From an uncultured Pelagibacteraceae bacterium (GTDB taxonomy: Bacteria; Pseudomonadota; Alphaproteobacteria; Pelagibacterales; Pelagibacteraceae), in NCBI GenBank assembly GCA_902592985.1, contig CACJGR010000002.1, forward strand, positions 1-64,000: a stretch of DNA of 64,000 bases. The letters are read 5' to 3'. Below the pieces are notes generated by a model. The model had not been told where the DNA came from and searched no databases. It saw only the letters and a list, made by a program, of their open reading frames with translations. Of this stretch, positions 42,700 through 51,093 are shown in pieces; the first letter of the stretch is position 1, and every line of letters starts with the position of its first letter. The translations under genes and the position numbers were made by a program.

Positions 42700-43992
42700 A
42701 TGTATTTAAACACAAAACTAGAAAAATTTGATGGAAGTATTAATGTGGCTTTTATTGGATGCGGAAAATTTATTTCCATGTTTTTGTCACAATATAATCA
42801 TCTTAAAAAAATAAGAATAGATTCAATAGTTGACCTTAAAATAGAACAAGCAAAAAAAAATTGTTTAAATAGTGGACTATCTAAAGACACTGTAAACAAA
42901 ATTAACTTTGTAAATTCCATAGATGAAGTACTTGATAGAGACATAGAAATTTTTATAGAAGCTACAGGTAATCCAATAATTGGTACGGTTCATGCTTCAA
43001 AAATTATAAAAAAAAAGAAACACGTTATTTTGGTTAATGTAGAAGCAGATGTTACTTGTGGTAAATATTTATCAGATCTTGCAAGAGAAAATAAAGTTAT
43101 TTGTTCAATGGCTTATGGCGATCAACCATCACTAATAATAGAACAAATTGAATGGGCAAGATTAAACGGTTTTTTTGTTGTTTGTGCTGGGAAAGGAACA
43201 AAATATCACCCAACATTTGAATATTCTACTCCAGATACGGTATGGGGACATTATGGTTTAAACAAAGAAAGAGCTGAAGTTGAGTCAGGAATGAATCCAA
43301 AGATGTTTAACAGTTTTGTGTGTGGAGACAAATCTGCTATAGAGATGTGTGCTGTAAGCAATGCAGCAAATTTAAAATGTCCAAGTAATGGTTTAACTTT
43401 TCCACCTGTTGGAGTTTATGATATTGCAAAAAATTTAATTCCAAAATCAGAGGGAGGTCTAATAGAATACGAAGGACAAGTTGAAGTTATCTCAAGCATT
43501 GATTTGGATAAAAAAGATATACTGAATGATCTTAGATGGGGTGTTTACATTGTGATTAAAGCCCAAAATCAATACGTAAAAAACTGTTTCAAAGATTATG
43601 GGATGGTTACTGACTCTTCTGGAAACTACTCAGCTATATGGAGACCTTATCATTACATTGGATTAGAACTTGCTCAATCAATATATTCTATTGCTTTAGA
43701 TAATAAAGCTACTGGGTTTACAAAAAAATACAATGCAGATGTTGCAACTTATGCAAAAAAAGATTTAAAAATTGGTGAAAAATTAGATGGGGAAGGTGGT
43801 TTTTGCTCTAGAGGAAAATTAATAACATCAAAAAAATCAAAAGAGGAAAAAATTTTACCACTTGGCCTAACTGAGGGAGCTGAAGTCATTAAAAATATTA
43901 AAAAAGATGAAGTTATCAAGATAAACGATGTTAAGCTTAATCTTCCTAAAGAAGTTACTAAAGCTAGAGAATATCAATATAATTTAATTTAA
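42700..43992 (+). CDS. NAD(P)-dependent homoserine-dehydrogenase-like protein with SAF domain
   Basis: This 430-residue protein has a Rossmann fold start (INVAFIGCGKFISMFLSQY, residues ~14-32), an EATGNPIIG turn, a central catalytic-type region around ADVTCGKYLS and GKGTKYHPTFE, and a C-terminal SAF domain (ATYAKKDLKIGEKLDGEGGF, ~345-410) as in sialic-acid and flagellar-like proteins. Proteins with this layout oxidise sugar or polyol derivatives in several carbohydrate pathways. It follows the PhyH oxygenase gene. The specific reaction is unknown. Confidence 0.75.
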   Translation: MYLNTKLEKFDGSINVAFIGCGKFISMFLSQYNHLKKIRIDSIVDLKIEQAKKNCLNSGLSKDTVNKINFVNSIDEVLDRDIEIFIEATGNPIIGTVHASKIIKKKKHVILVNVEADVTCGKYLSDLARENKVICSMAYGDQPSLIIEQIEWARLNGFFVVCAGKGTKYHPTFEYSTPDTVWGHYGLNKERAEVESGMNPKMFNSFVCGDKSAIEMCAVSNAANLKCPSNGLTFPPVGVYDIAKNLIPKSEGGLIEYEGQVEVISSIDLDKKDILNDLRWGVYIVIKAQNQYVKNCFKDYGMVTDSSGNYSAIWRPYHYIGLELAQSIYSIALDNKATGFTKKYNADVATYAKKDLKIGEKLDGEGGFCSRGKLITSKKSKEEKILPLGLTEGAEVIKNIKKDEVIKINDVKLNLPKEVTKAREYQYNLI

Positions 43993-44045
43993 TAAAAGCT
44001 AGAGATATACAGATATTAATCAAATGGTGTACTCCAGAGCTTTTA
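43993..44045. terminator. Inverted repeat between convergent genes
   Basis: TAAAAGCT at 43993-44000 pairs with AGCTTTTA at 44038-44045, between the ends of the convergent SAF-domain and PhoX-like genes. The loop is long (37 bases) and there is no strong T tract, so it is at best a weak bidirectional terminator. The left arm also belongs to an imperfect direct repeat with the end of the upstream gene (AAGCTAGAGA near 43970). Confidence 0.3.
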
Positions 44046-44056
44046 TGTTTATATGT

Positions 44057-45229
44057 TTATACCAATTTATCAAAAGGACCTGTAACTTCATAAGTGATAC
44101 CGTTAAAGCCATTTTTGCCTCTTTGTGAACTAAAATATAATCTAGTTCCAGAAGGATCAAAAGCTGGTCCGGTAATTTCTGATTTTTTATGTCCTACAAC
44201 TCTTACAATTGGAAATGCTTTATTTTTTTTATTCGAAATTCCACAAATTTCCATATTATCCCCATCTTCAGCAGCCATTACCAAGCCAGTGTTCGAGACG
44301 GTAACATTATCAGGATATTTTAATTTACCTTTGCCTTTGTATAAAACTTCACAAGTCTCATTTGCAATATCGTATGTCCAAATTTGATGAGTGTCTGTAG
44401 TTGCAAAATGAACTTTACCATCATGATACCAGGCACCTTCGCCCCTTTTAAATTTTTTATATTTTATTTTTTTGTTTGGTTCTCTTTTCATAAGATCCTT
44501 AAATCCTGATGCTGCAGGATCATTAACATCATTCCATTTAACTTTACCGCCACTTTTAATTTCCATAACTTGAAACTTACCTTTGGTTTTAGCAAGTTCG
44601 CCTATAGCATTGATCTTTTTTTCAGGAACAAATCTATAGAAGCCACTTCTCTCTGTATCTTCTGTTTGATAAATAGTTGATGTTATTGGATCTACAGCAG
44701 CTGCTTCATGGGTGAACGATCCTAATGAACCAATTAGTTCCGCAGGTTTTTTTCCATATGGATCACACTCCCAGGTATAACCATTTCCGAATTCTTCACA
44801 CGTAAGCCAAGTATTCCAGGGTGTTCGACCTCCTGCGCAGTTAGTGCTTGTACCACGACAAATAGAATAGCTTTTCACAATTTCAGCTTTACTATTAAAT
44901 CTTATTGCCCCAACTCCTCCCATTTCAGACTCGGAATTTGATACATAAATCCAGCCACCATCTTCTGTTGGAAAAGTAGCACCACCATCTGGGTTTGGGT
45001 GCCATCTGTAACTCAACGTTTTTTTCATACTTGTTGCTATAACCCTCGATGTAAAACCTTTCATTAGCTTGAGCCCGTTATGGTCTGGTTTTAATAATTT
45101 ATATGATAAGCCTGAAGTCGCTGCAGTTGCAGAAGTATTAATTGCCCAAACAGGAAGATTAGCTCCGGCAAGAAAAACTCCAACTGAACCTATTGATTTT
45201 AAAAATTTCCTTTTTGATTTATTCTTCAT
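44057..45229 (-). CDS. PhoX-like (DUF839) exported protein
   Basis: This 390-residue protein matches the PhoX/DUF839 beta-propeller family. The segments NCAGGRTPWNTWLTCEE, GSLGSFTHEAAAVDP and TEDTERSGFYRFVPE are characteristic. In PhoX alkaline phosphatase these loops bind calcium and iron. The N-terminus SKRKFLKSIG followed by a hydrophobic stretch is a Tat-like signal with Lys-Arg in place of twin arginine. It is shorter than typical PhoX, so phosphatase activity on phosphate esters is likely but unproven. Its ATG abuts the stop of the amine oxidase gene. Most probably periplasmic. Confidence 0.78.
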   Translation of the reverse strand: MKNKSKRKFLKSIGSVGVFLAGANLPVWAINTSATAATSGLSYKLLKPDHNGLKLMKGFTSRVIATSMKKTLSYRWHPNPDGGATFPTEDGGWIYVSNSESEMGGVGAIRFNSKAEIVKSYSICRGTSTNCAGGRTPWNTWLTCEEFGNGYTWECDPYGKKPAELIGSLGSFTHEAAAVDPITSTIYQTEDTERSGFYRFVPEKKINAIGELAKTKGKFQVMEIKSGGKVKWNDVNDPAASGFKDLMKREPNKKIKYKKFKRGEGAWYHDGKVHFATTDTHQIWTYDIANETCEVLYKGKGKLKYPDNVTVSNTGLVMAAEDGDNMEICGISNKKNKAFPIVRVVGHKKSEITGPAFDPSGTRLYFSSQRGKNGFNGITYEVTGPFDKLV

Positions 45230-46564
45230 TTAAACTTTTTTCGCAACTTTTTTTCCAACTCTTACACCACTCCAATTTGCTCCATAAACTGTAGCATGAG
45301 CATCAGCGCAGGCTTCTCCTGCAAAAAATATTTTACCGACAGATTTCCTTAAAGATTTTCTTAGATGAGCTTTACCAGGTATGGCTCCTGAATATGAACC
45401 TACTGTAAAAGGATTTTTTTTCCATGCTGTTGCATGTGATTTGATCACATTTTTACCAACTTTTGAACCATAAGATGTTTTAAGAACGTTAAGGGCCCAA
45501 TCTATTTGAGCTTTACTACCTTCGGCTTCTAATTCTTCAGCAAATTTTCCTACCGTATCAAGATAACAAAGTCCACTTCCAGTAATGTTAAACAGACCAG
45601 AGGCACCTTTTGGTGAAGCTGCACCATTACTTTGAATTTTATGGAAAAAGTATGTATCAGGATATTTTATTCCTAATTCAAAAAGAAACTTTTTATCAAA
45701 GAGAAATGTAATGTGATTGTAAGTGCCCATAGTAATCCCAGCAAATGCTTCGTATTTATAATCTGGAAGGTCAGGAGCAAACTTAATTGTTCTAGCATTC
45801 AAAACTCCTGTTGAAACTGTAACTATGCAAGCTTTTGCAGATATTGTTCCATCATTTGTTACAACTTTAACTCCTTTTTTATCCCATATTATTTTTTTAG
45901 CCGCTGTTTTAAGTTTAACTGGTACCTCTTTTCTATAATCAGCAACCAGTGCACCGTAACCTTGCTTACAAAATTCTTTTCCACCAGGTCCTTTCCAATA
46001 GTAATCGTCTTTACATGAATGATCTTCTAAATCTTTTGCTGTGCTTGTTGAAAAAACGTGATGAGCAGTGTCAAACCAGCTTTTAGCTTTTAACTTTTTG
46101 CCAACTTGACTCCATCCAGAAACATCTTTTTTTTGATTATATATATTATTTTTTATTTTTTCATATATGTCCCAAAGATCTCCAGAACTTTGGCTTATGC
46201 CGTCAAAGACATGTGTGTTTGAGTAACTATTTGGATATATATTAAATCTTCCTTTATTCTTCCTCATATATTTTGAGAAAGGACTGTTATCAGAACCTTC
46301 CACCCAGTGGCCTCCTAGATCATAAGGAACTCCAAAAATAGAAGTATTAGTATGACATCTTCCACCAGTACGGCTCATCGCTTCAATACAAACAACAGAT
46401 TTCCCTTTTTTCATTAGTTCAGCGGTTGCCGCTAAACCAGCTGTACCTGCACCAATTACAACAACGTCGGGATTAGACTGTGAAAAAGAAATTGTTGGTA
46501 AGGTTGCTAGTGCTAAACCTGATAGAGAAGTTTTTAAGAACTGTCTTCTTTGTATTTTATTCAT
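45230..46564 (-). CDS. Tat-exported flavin amine oxidase
   Basis: A 444-residue FAD enzyme of the monoamine oxidase/phytoene desaturase-like family. The Tat signal is RRQFLKTSLSGLALATL at the N-terminus, the FAD site VVVIGAGTAGLAATAEL near 33-50 with ARTGG-type loop (MSRTGGRCHT), and the C-terminal FAD motif FAGEACADAHATVYGANWSG. It presumably folds with FAD in the cytoplasm and is exported, then oxidises an amine in the periplasm. It is directly upstream of the PhoX-like gene; both are Tat substrates, so they may release nitrogen and phosphorus from external organic molecules. Confidence 0.87.
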   Translation of the reverse strand: MNKIQRRQFLKTSLSGLALATLPTISFSQSNPDVVVIGAGTAGLAATAELMKKGKSVVCIEAMSRTGGRCHTNTSIFGVPYDLGGHWVEGSDNSPFSKYMRKNKGRFNIYPNSYSNTHVFDGISQSSGDLWDIYEKIKNNIYNQKKDVSGWSQVGKKLKAKSWFDTAHHVFSTSTAKDLEDHSCKDDYYWKGPGGKEFCKQGYGALVADYRKEVPVKLKTAAKKIIWDKKGVKVVTNDGTISAKACIVTVSTGVLNARTIKFAPDLPDYKYEAFAGITMGTYNHITFLFDKKFLFELGIKYPDTYFFHKIQSNGAASPKGASGLFNITGSGLCYLDTVGKFAEELEAEGSKAQIDWALNVLKTSYGSKVGKNVIKSHATAWKKNPFTVGSYSGAIPGKAHLRKSLRKSVGKIFFAGEACADAHATVYGANWSGVRVGKKVAKKV

Positions 46565-46717
46565 GATTAAATGTTATCAAAAGGGGTAAATATCTACTAG
46601 TGTCAACTTAACATGTTAAATAATCACCAGTAGGTTGAAAACCAATATAGACACTTTTAATGATCATTATCTTGTATCTTAAATTAAATTTTGCTTAAAA
46701 TATTGTTTTAAAAAAAC

Positions 46718-47446
46718 ATGGTAAAGAAAAGAAATAAAACAAAAAGAAAAAAAAATGATGAGGTAATTACTTTAGAAAAATTACCCTACACGATTAGCAA
46801 GTTTTATAAGAAATATAAAAAGCAAAAAGAAATTGATGATTTAAGAAAGATTAAGTTTCAAGAAAGAGAAGAAGCTAAATATATTATTCAAGAAAAGAAA
46901 CAACTAACATTAAGAACAGACAAAATTCAAAAGGAAGAAGAAAGATTAAAATTAAAAGAAGAAGAACTAAAGCAAAAAGAAAATGAGATAAAATTAAAAG
47001 AAGAAGAGCTAAGAAAAAGAGATGAAGACCTAAGGTTAAAAGATTCAGATTTAAGACGTAAAGACCTTGATCAAATTAAAAAAGATAAACAGTTAAAATT
47101 AAAAACAGAAGAACAGAAACGAAAAGACGTAGATTTATCTGTAAGAGAAGAAGAGCAAAAACTAAAAGAAAAAAAAGAAAATAAGAAAAAATATAAGGAA
47201 TTTAAACTTAAACAAGAAGATGAACAAAGACAAAAAGAGAAAGAAGAAATTAGAATAAAAGAATGGGAAAGAAAATTTGAAGAAGAACAAAGGGAAAAAG
47301 AGCGAGCAGAAGATTTAAAAGCTGAAAGAGTAGCTAGAAAACTACAAGAAAGACAAGAGTTAAAAGAGGGAAAACAAGAGAATTTAGAAGAAGAATTAAT
47401 CTCTAGACTGGAGAGCTTTGAGATAAAAGAGACTAAAAAAAATTAA
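46718..47446 (+). CDS. Highly charged long-helix/coiled-coil protein
   Basis: A 242-residue protein made almost wholly of Lys, Glu, Arg, Gln, Asp and Leu from residue ~40 on, with heptad-like units such as LKEEELKQKENEIKLKEEEL. No signal peptide, membrane segment or known domain is visible. The pattern of alternating charges fits a single stable alpha-helix or a coiled coil. The N-terminal KKRNKTKRKKN stretch is very basic and could bind nucleic acid. Its stop overlaps that of the convergent transporter gene. Function is unknown. Confidence 0.7.
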   Translation: MVKKRNKTKRKKNDEVITLEKLPYTISKFYKKYKKQKEIDDLRKIKFQEREEAKYIIQEKKQLTLRTDKIQKEEERLKLKEEELKQKENEIKLKEEELRKRDEDLRLKDSDLRRKDLDQIKKDKQLKLKTEEQKRKDVDLSVREEEQKLKEKKENKKKYKEFKLKQEDEQRQKEKEEIRIKEWERKFEEEQREKERAEDLKAERVARKLQERQELKEGKQENLEEELISRLESFEIKETKKN

Positions 47447-48786
47447 CTTTTAGTATTATTAGTGTTTGAAAGATCTACGCCAGTTTCCGGATCAAGTTCT
47501 ATTCCAGCGGGAGTGATGTCTCTTGGAAGAGGAGTAAATGTATTATCTGGGTTTTCAGCAACTTTTCTTATTGCCATTCTATATACGCCAAACGAACCAA
47601 TAAATATGTGAAAAATAAGCAAATATACAAAATATCCATTTGGCCCTAATCTATCCATCACAATAGAGCAAGCCAAAGGTCCTCCCATTGCTCCTAATCC
47701 AAAAACAAATTGTAAACCTCCTCCTGCAGCAACAAACTTTTCTTTTGGAACAAAATCGTTTGTATGAGCAAGGTTTAATGAAAAAATACAAAGTGTTATG
47801 CCCGCATAAATTGTTACAATAATAAAGAAGTATAGTTTACTTGGTCCAGCATAAGTCATTAAGTTAAAACTTTGAACTATATTTATATTTAAAAGCATAT
47901 GTAAGGCATTTAAATTAGAAAGTTCATCTCCCCCAGATATAAAAATTAACACTATACAAAAAGCGGCACTAAATACGTTACATACGATAATTACAATTCT
48001 TCTATTGTATTTATCTGAAATGTATCCAACAGGAGCTTGAAAGAAAGCCCCAGCTATAGTTGTTAAAAAAAGTAATATTGAAATTTCAAAAAGGGAAAAA
48101 TTAATTTTTGTAGCATATACAGCAAACATAGCAAACAATGCAGAATAAATTGCACCTGTGCAAAATGAACTTACTGTGCCTAATGGAGAAATTTTATAAA
48201 GCTCTAATAAATTTAAAGTACCAATTTTTTTAAACTTAGGAGCAGGACGTTTTGTTAGTAGTATTGGAACCAAAGCTATAGATAATAAAATAGAAACTAA
48301 AATAAAAGGTTTATAACTTTGAGGATCATCAAAATTTAATAAAAGAGCTCCACATGCTAAAGCTAAGTAGTTTATGATCATGTATATAGAAAGTAATTTT
48401 CCTCTAGTTCTATTATTAGCTCTATCATTAAGCCAACTTTCAGCCACGACATAACAACTTACCAAACTTAATCCCGTCAAGAATCTTCCTAAAGTCCAAA
48501 CAACAGGGTTTACATATGTTGCAATTATCAAAATACTTAATGATGCTGTTGAGGCAAAAGCAGCAAAAACTCTAATGTGACCCACTCTTGAAACCATATT
48601 AGGAGTAAAATTAGAACCAACAAAATATCCTATAAAATATCCTGACATTATAATTCCAGTGGATAGAGCGCTAAAGTTTTCTATTACTGATCTTACGCCC
48701 ATCAGATTGCCTTGAAGTCCATTAGCGAGTAGAATTATTCCTATTCCAGTAAATAAAGCCCAGGTATTTTTTAAAATTCTTCCCAT
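47443..48786 (-). CDS. Major facilitator superfamily transporter
   Basis: A 447-residue membrane protein with 12 predicted helices. The segment GRFLTGLSLVSCYVVAESWLNDRANNRTRGK includes the sort of conserved helix-4/5 region seen in YcaD-like MFS proteins, and GYISDKYNRRIVIIV is the central-loop motif. The ATG at 48786 is preferred; the frame extends to a TTG at 48822. The last ~25 residues are a hydrophilic tail. It lies downstream of an EamA-type gene on the same strand. The substrate is unknown. Confidence 0.87.
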   Translation of the reverse strand: MGRILKNTWALFTGIGIILLANGLQGNLMGVRSVIENFSALSTGIIMSGYFIGYFVGSNFTPNMVSRVGHIRVFAAFASTASLSILIIATYVNPVVWTLGRFLTGLSLVSCYVVAESWLNDRANNRTRGKLLSIYMIINYLALACGALLLNFDDPQSYKPFILVSILLSIALVPILLTKRPAPKFKKIGTLNLLELYKISPLGTVSSFCTGAIYSALFAMFAVYATKINFSLFEISILLFLTTIAGAFFQAPVGYISDKYNRRIVIIVCNVFSAAFCIVLIFISGGDELSNLNALHMLLNINIVQSFNLMTYAGPSKLYFFIIVTIYAGITLCIFSLNLAHTNDFVPKEKFVAAGGGLQFVFGLGAMGGPLACSIVMDRLGPNGYFVYLLIFHIFIGSFGVYRMAIRKVAENPDNTFTPLPRDITPAGIELDPETGVDLSNTNNTKS

Positions 48787-48832
48787 TTTTTGAGTGAGTA
48801 TGCCTTTTATATTAAAAAGCAAGTAGTTAATT

Positions 48833-49696
48833 TTAATTTGTGTTTTTTTTAAGGCTCATGTAGGAGTGAATAGCTATCGACATAATTATAACTAAGCCTC
48901 CTTGAATTGTTTCCAAACTAGGTTGTTCTTTGATGACTAACCATACCCAAATAGGACCAAAGATAGTTTCCAAAAGAAAAAAAAGATTAACTTCTGCTGC
49001 AGTAATAAATCTAGGTGCAATTGTTACTAGCACAAAGGGTATAGCCACACATAAAATACACATTAATGGTACTATATAGATGTCTGTTTCAACTAACTCA
49101 AAGTTTTCAACAAAAAATAACGCAAATATTGCAACTAAAAGCTTACCAATTGCTGCTGAAGGAACAAGATTTCTATCTTTAGCGGACCTTATAATTACAG
49201 CTCCTACTGCTAAACCTATTGCAGTAATAAAGCCAAAGATATCACCAAAAAAATTACCTAATTGGATAGAATCATAAAAAATGTAAATGGCAGCCATAAA
49301 CGTTATAAAAATTGTTGTCCAGGTTTTTTTGTCTGGGTTTTCCTTTAAAAAAAGTGCTCCCAAAACAGCTGATAACATTGGAGCCATTGCTATCATTATC
49401 AATGTATTAGCAACGTTGGTATTTTGAATAGAAATTATAAAAGTGATATTAGTAACCGCGAAGGTTATCATGTAAAAAACTCCAGGATAACCCATAGCAA
49501 AAAAGAGTTTAAAAAAAGTCGTTCTATAAACCATTAACAAACCAAAAAAAACAGCTACAAATGGTATGGCTCCTCTATAAAAAAGTAGGCCCCAAGTATC
49601 GATATGTGAAAGTCTTATAAATAGAGAGTCTGGCGTAATAAACATTACAGCAGTGAAAGCTAATAAAGACCCTTTTTGTTGATTTGTAAGCTTCAT
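48833..49696 (-). CDS. EamA-type (DMT superfamily) transporter
   Basis: A 287-residue membrane protein with about ten helices in two EamA repeats, the first starting SLLAFTAVMFITPDSLFIRL. The FLKENPDKKTW segment after the fourth helix matches the family. It diverges from the SAM-riboswitch-controlled gene and may share an operon with the MFS gene, being 46 bases upstream of it. This is the third such transporter in the window. Confidence 0.86.
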   Translation of the reverse strand: MKLTNQQKGSLLAFTAVMFITPDSLFIRLSHIDTWGLLFYRGAIPFVAVFFGLLMVYRTTFFKLFFAMGYPGVFYMITFAVTNITFIISIQNTNVANTLIMIAMAPMLSAVLGALFLKENPDKKTWTTIFITFMAAIYIFYDSIQLGNFFGDIFGFITAIGLAVGAVIIRSAKDRNLVPSAAIGKLLVAIFALFFVENFELVETDIYIVPLMCILCVAIPFVLVTIAPRFITAAEVNLFFLLETIFGPIWVWLVIKEQPSLETIQGGLVIIMSIAIHSYMSLKKNTN

Positions 49697-49753
49697 TTAA
49701 GATTTTTTGTTAAATAATATATATATTTTTTATCATTGTTTTATTAATTTACT

Positions 49754-49759
49754 TATAAT
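49754..49759 (+). promoter_or_regulatory. -10 box of the SAM-riboswitch transcript
   Basis: A perfect TATAAT lies 12 bases before the SAM-II aptamer, so transcription would begin near 49765, directly at the aptamer's edge. The -35 region is poor (TATCAT at 49731-49736 with 17-base spacing). Confidence 0.5.
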
Positions 49760-49770
49760 ATGTTTAATGC

Positions 49771-49822
49771 AGCGCCGATTTAAGTCGAATTGCGGGGCGC
49801 TATATAAAATCCTGCTAAAAAG
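49771..49822 (+). ncRNA. SAM-II riboswitch aptamer
   Basis: Stem P1 is AGCGCC (49771-49776) with GGCGCT (49796-49801). The loop has the SAM-II-like GATTTAA and ATTGCGG segments. The 3' strand CCTGCTAAAAAG (49811-49822) matches the GCTAAAAAG tail of the family and can pair back to GCGG in the loop to form the H-type pseudoknot. SAM-II is known mainly from alphaproteobacteria and marine samples, ahead of methionine genes. When SAM is bound the 3' strand is held in the pseudoknot, which lets the terminator just downstream form. Confidence 0.88.
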
Positions 49823-49837
49823 ATGTTTCTACATGAA

Positions 49838-49865
49838 CCACCTCTTTAGCAGGTGGTTTTTTTTT
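49838..49865 (+). terminator. Rho-independent terminator controlled by SAM-II
   Basis: CCACCT (49838-49843) pairs with AGGTGG (49851-49856), followed by nine Ts (49857-49865). The competing antiterminator is CCTGCTAAA of the aptamer (49811-49819) with TTTAGCAGG (49845-49853), a perfect 9-base match that uses half of the terminator stem. SAM binding would therefore favour termination. Confidence 0.88.
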
Positions 49866-49880
49866 GAATCATTTCTCATT

Positions 49881-49940
49881 TAAAGGCCGGGTATTTGAAC
49901 CGTATTGTGCACCTAGCAAAGCTAAAGCACTAAAAAGGAG
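49881..49940 (+). ncRNA. SAM-V riboswitch aptamer
   Basis: After the terminator comes a second SAM-binding element: a GTATTTGAACCGTATTG segment (49891-49907), a hairpin GTGC ... GCAC (49907-49910 with 49927-49930) enclosing AGC-AAA-GCT, and a TAAAAAGGAG tail (49931-49940). The tail resembles that of SAM-II and should form the pseudoknot with the ACCG segment. SAM-V was described from marine bacteria, including tandem placement after SAM-II. Only RNA escaping the terminator reaches this switch. Confidence 0.8.
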
Positions 49941-50006
49941 AAAAGAAGAGCTCTATTTATTTCCCTATGACCCACGAGCTCCTTTTCTCCATTAGTTTGG
50001 AGAAAA
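49937..50006 (+). promoter_or_regulatory. Two competing hairpins that expose or hide the ribosome binding site
   Basis: GGAGAAAAG at the end of the SAM-V element (49937-49945), extended by GAGCTC (49948-49953), pairs with GAGCTC (49976-49981) and CTTTTCTCC (49982-49990), leaving only a two-base bulge. The same TTTTCTCC (49983-49990) also pairs perfectly with GGAGAAAA (49999-50006), which is the ribosome binding site touching the ATG at 50007. The two hairpins exclude each other. If SAM-V holds AAAAAGGAG, the second hairpin should win and block translation. Pairings are seen; the mechanism is inferred. Confidence 0.7.
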
Positions 50007-51065
50007 ATGAAAAAAAAAAACTTAATTGAGAGACTAGATAAAGGTCCAGTGATATGTGCTGAAGGTTTCCTTTTTGAAATAGAAAAAAGAGGATATATGT
50101 CTTCAGGAGAGTTCGTTCCAATGGTTTCTTTGGAAAATCCAGGAGCATTGGAAAATTTGCACAGAGATTTTCAATATTCGGGTTCTGATATTGTCCAGGC
50201 ATTTACTTATAATGGACATAGAGAAAAAATGAGAGTTATCGGTAAGGAAGAACTATTAGAACCTCTTAATAGAGCAGCTTTAAAAATTGCAAAAAAAGTG
50301 GCAACTAGCCCATTAGGAAAAGAACAAAATTTAATGGCAGGAAACATTTCAAATTCAAATATTTGGAAACAAGGTGATAATAAAGCCCAATTAGAAGTTG
50401 AAAAAATGTTTCGTGAAATGGTGGGGTGGGCTGTTGATGAAGGTGCAGATATTTTAATTGGTGAAACTTTTTATTATGCAGAGGAAGCTTATACAGCTTT
50501 AAAAATAATGAAAGAAACAGGACTTCCATCTGTTATTACAATTGCTCCTTATGGTCAAAATATTATGAGAGATCAAGTTTCTATTCTCGATACTTGTAAA
50601 GAATTAGAGCAACGAGGTGGTGATGTAGTAGGGATGAATTGTCATCGAGGACCTAATACAATGCTGCCTTATCTCAAAGAAATTAGAAAAGCACTAAAAT
50701 GTCATGTAGCCGGTCTACCCATTAATTATCGAACGACAGAGGATAACCCTACTTTTTTTAACTTACCAGATCGTAATGGCTGTACTTGCCATACACCACA
50801 TGAAACGACATTTCCTACAGCATTAGATCCAATGCAATGCAATAGATATGAAATTAGGCAATTTGCAAAGGAAGCATTTGATATAGGTATAAATTATCTT
50901 GGAGTTTGTTGTGGAGCAAATCCAATGTTGATAAGAGAAGTTGCTGAAGCAGTGGGATTAAAAGTTCCTTCTAGCAAATATAGAGAAAATATGGAAAATC
51001 ATTATATGTTTGGGAAAAATAAAAGAATTCCAAAACATATAAAAGATTATAGAAATAAAGCATAA
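50007..51065 (+). CDS. bhmT: Betaine-homocysteine S-methyltransferase
   Basis: This 352-residue zinc enzyme makes methionine by moving a methyl group from glycine betaine (or a related donor) to homocysteine. The zinc cysteines are C212 (GMNCHRGPN) and C301-C302 (LGVCCGANP), as in BHMT and MMUM-type enzymes, and GAFLFE-type start is seen as AEGFLFEIEKRGY. Length is normal. Control by two SAM riboswitches fits: high SAM shuts off methionine synthesis. In SAR11 bacteria this betaine-fed route supplies much of the methionine. A rhodanese gene follows after 28 bases. Confidence 0.93.
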   Translation: MKKKNLIERLDKGPVICAEGFLFEIEKRGYMSSGEFVPMVSLENPGALENLHRDFQYSGSDIVQAFTYNGHREKMRVIGKEELLEPLNRAALKIAKKVATSPLGKEQNLMAGNISNSNIWKQGDNKAQLEVEKMFREMVGWAVDEGADILIGETFYYAEEAYTALKIMKETGLPSVITIAPYGQNIMRDQVSILDTCKELEQRGGDVVGMNCHRGPNTMLPYLKEIRKALKCHVAGLPINYRTTEDNPTFFNLPDRNGCTCHTPHETTFPTALDPMQCNRYEIRQFAKEAFDIGINYLGVCCGANPMLIREVAEAVGLKVPSSKYRENMENHYMFGKNKRIPKHIKDYRNKA

Positions 51066-51093
51066 TTGTTCTATAATTAATCATCCATAAATT

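Noticed and set aside
49967-50029. A 20-codon frame starting ATGACCCACGAG inside the bhmT leader
   Set aside because: It overlaps the bhmT start in another frame and has no ribosome binding site within range; the bases are better explained by the two competing hairpins.
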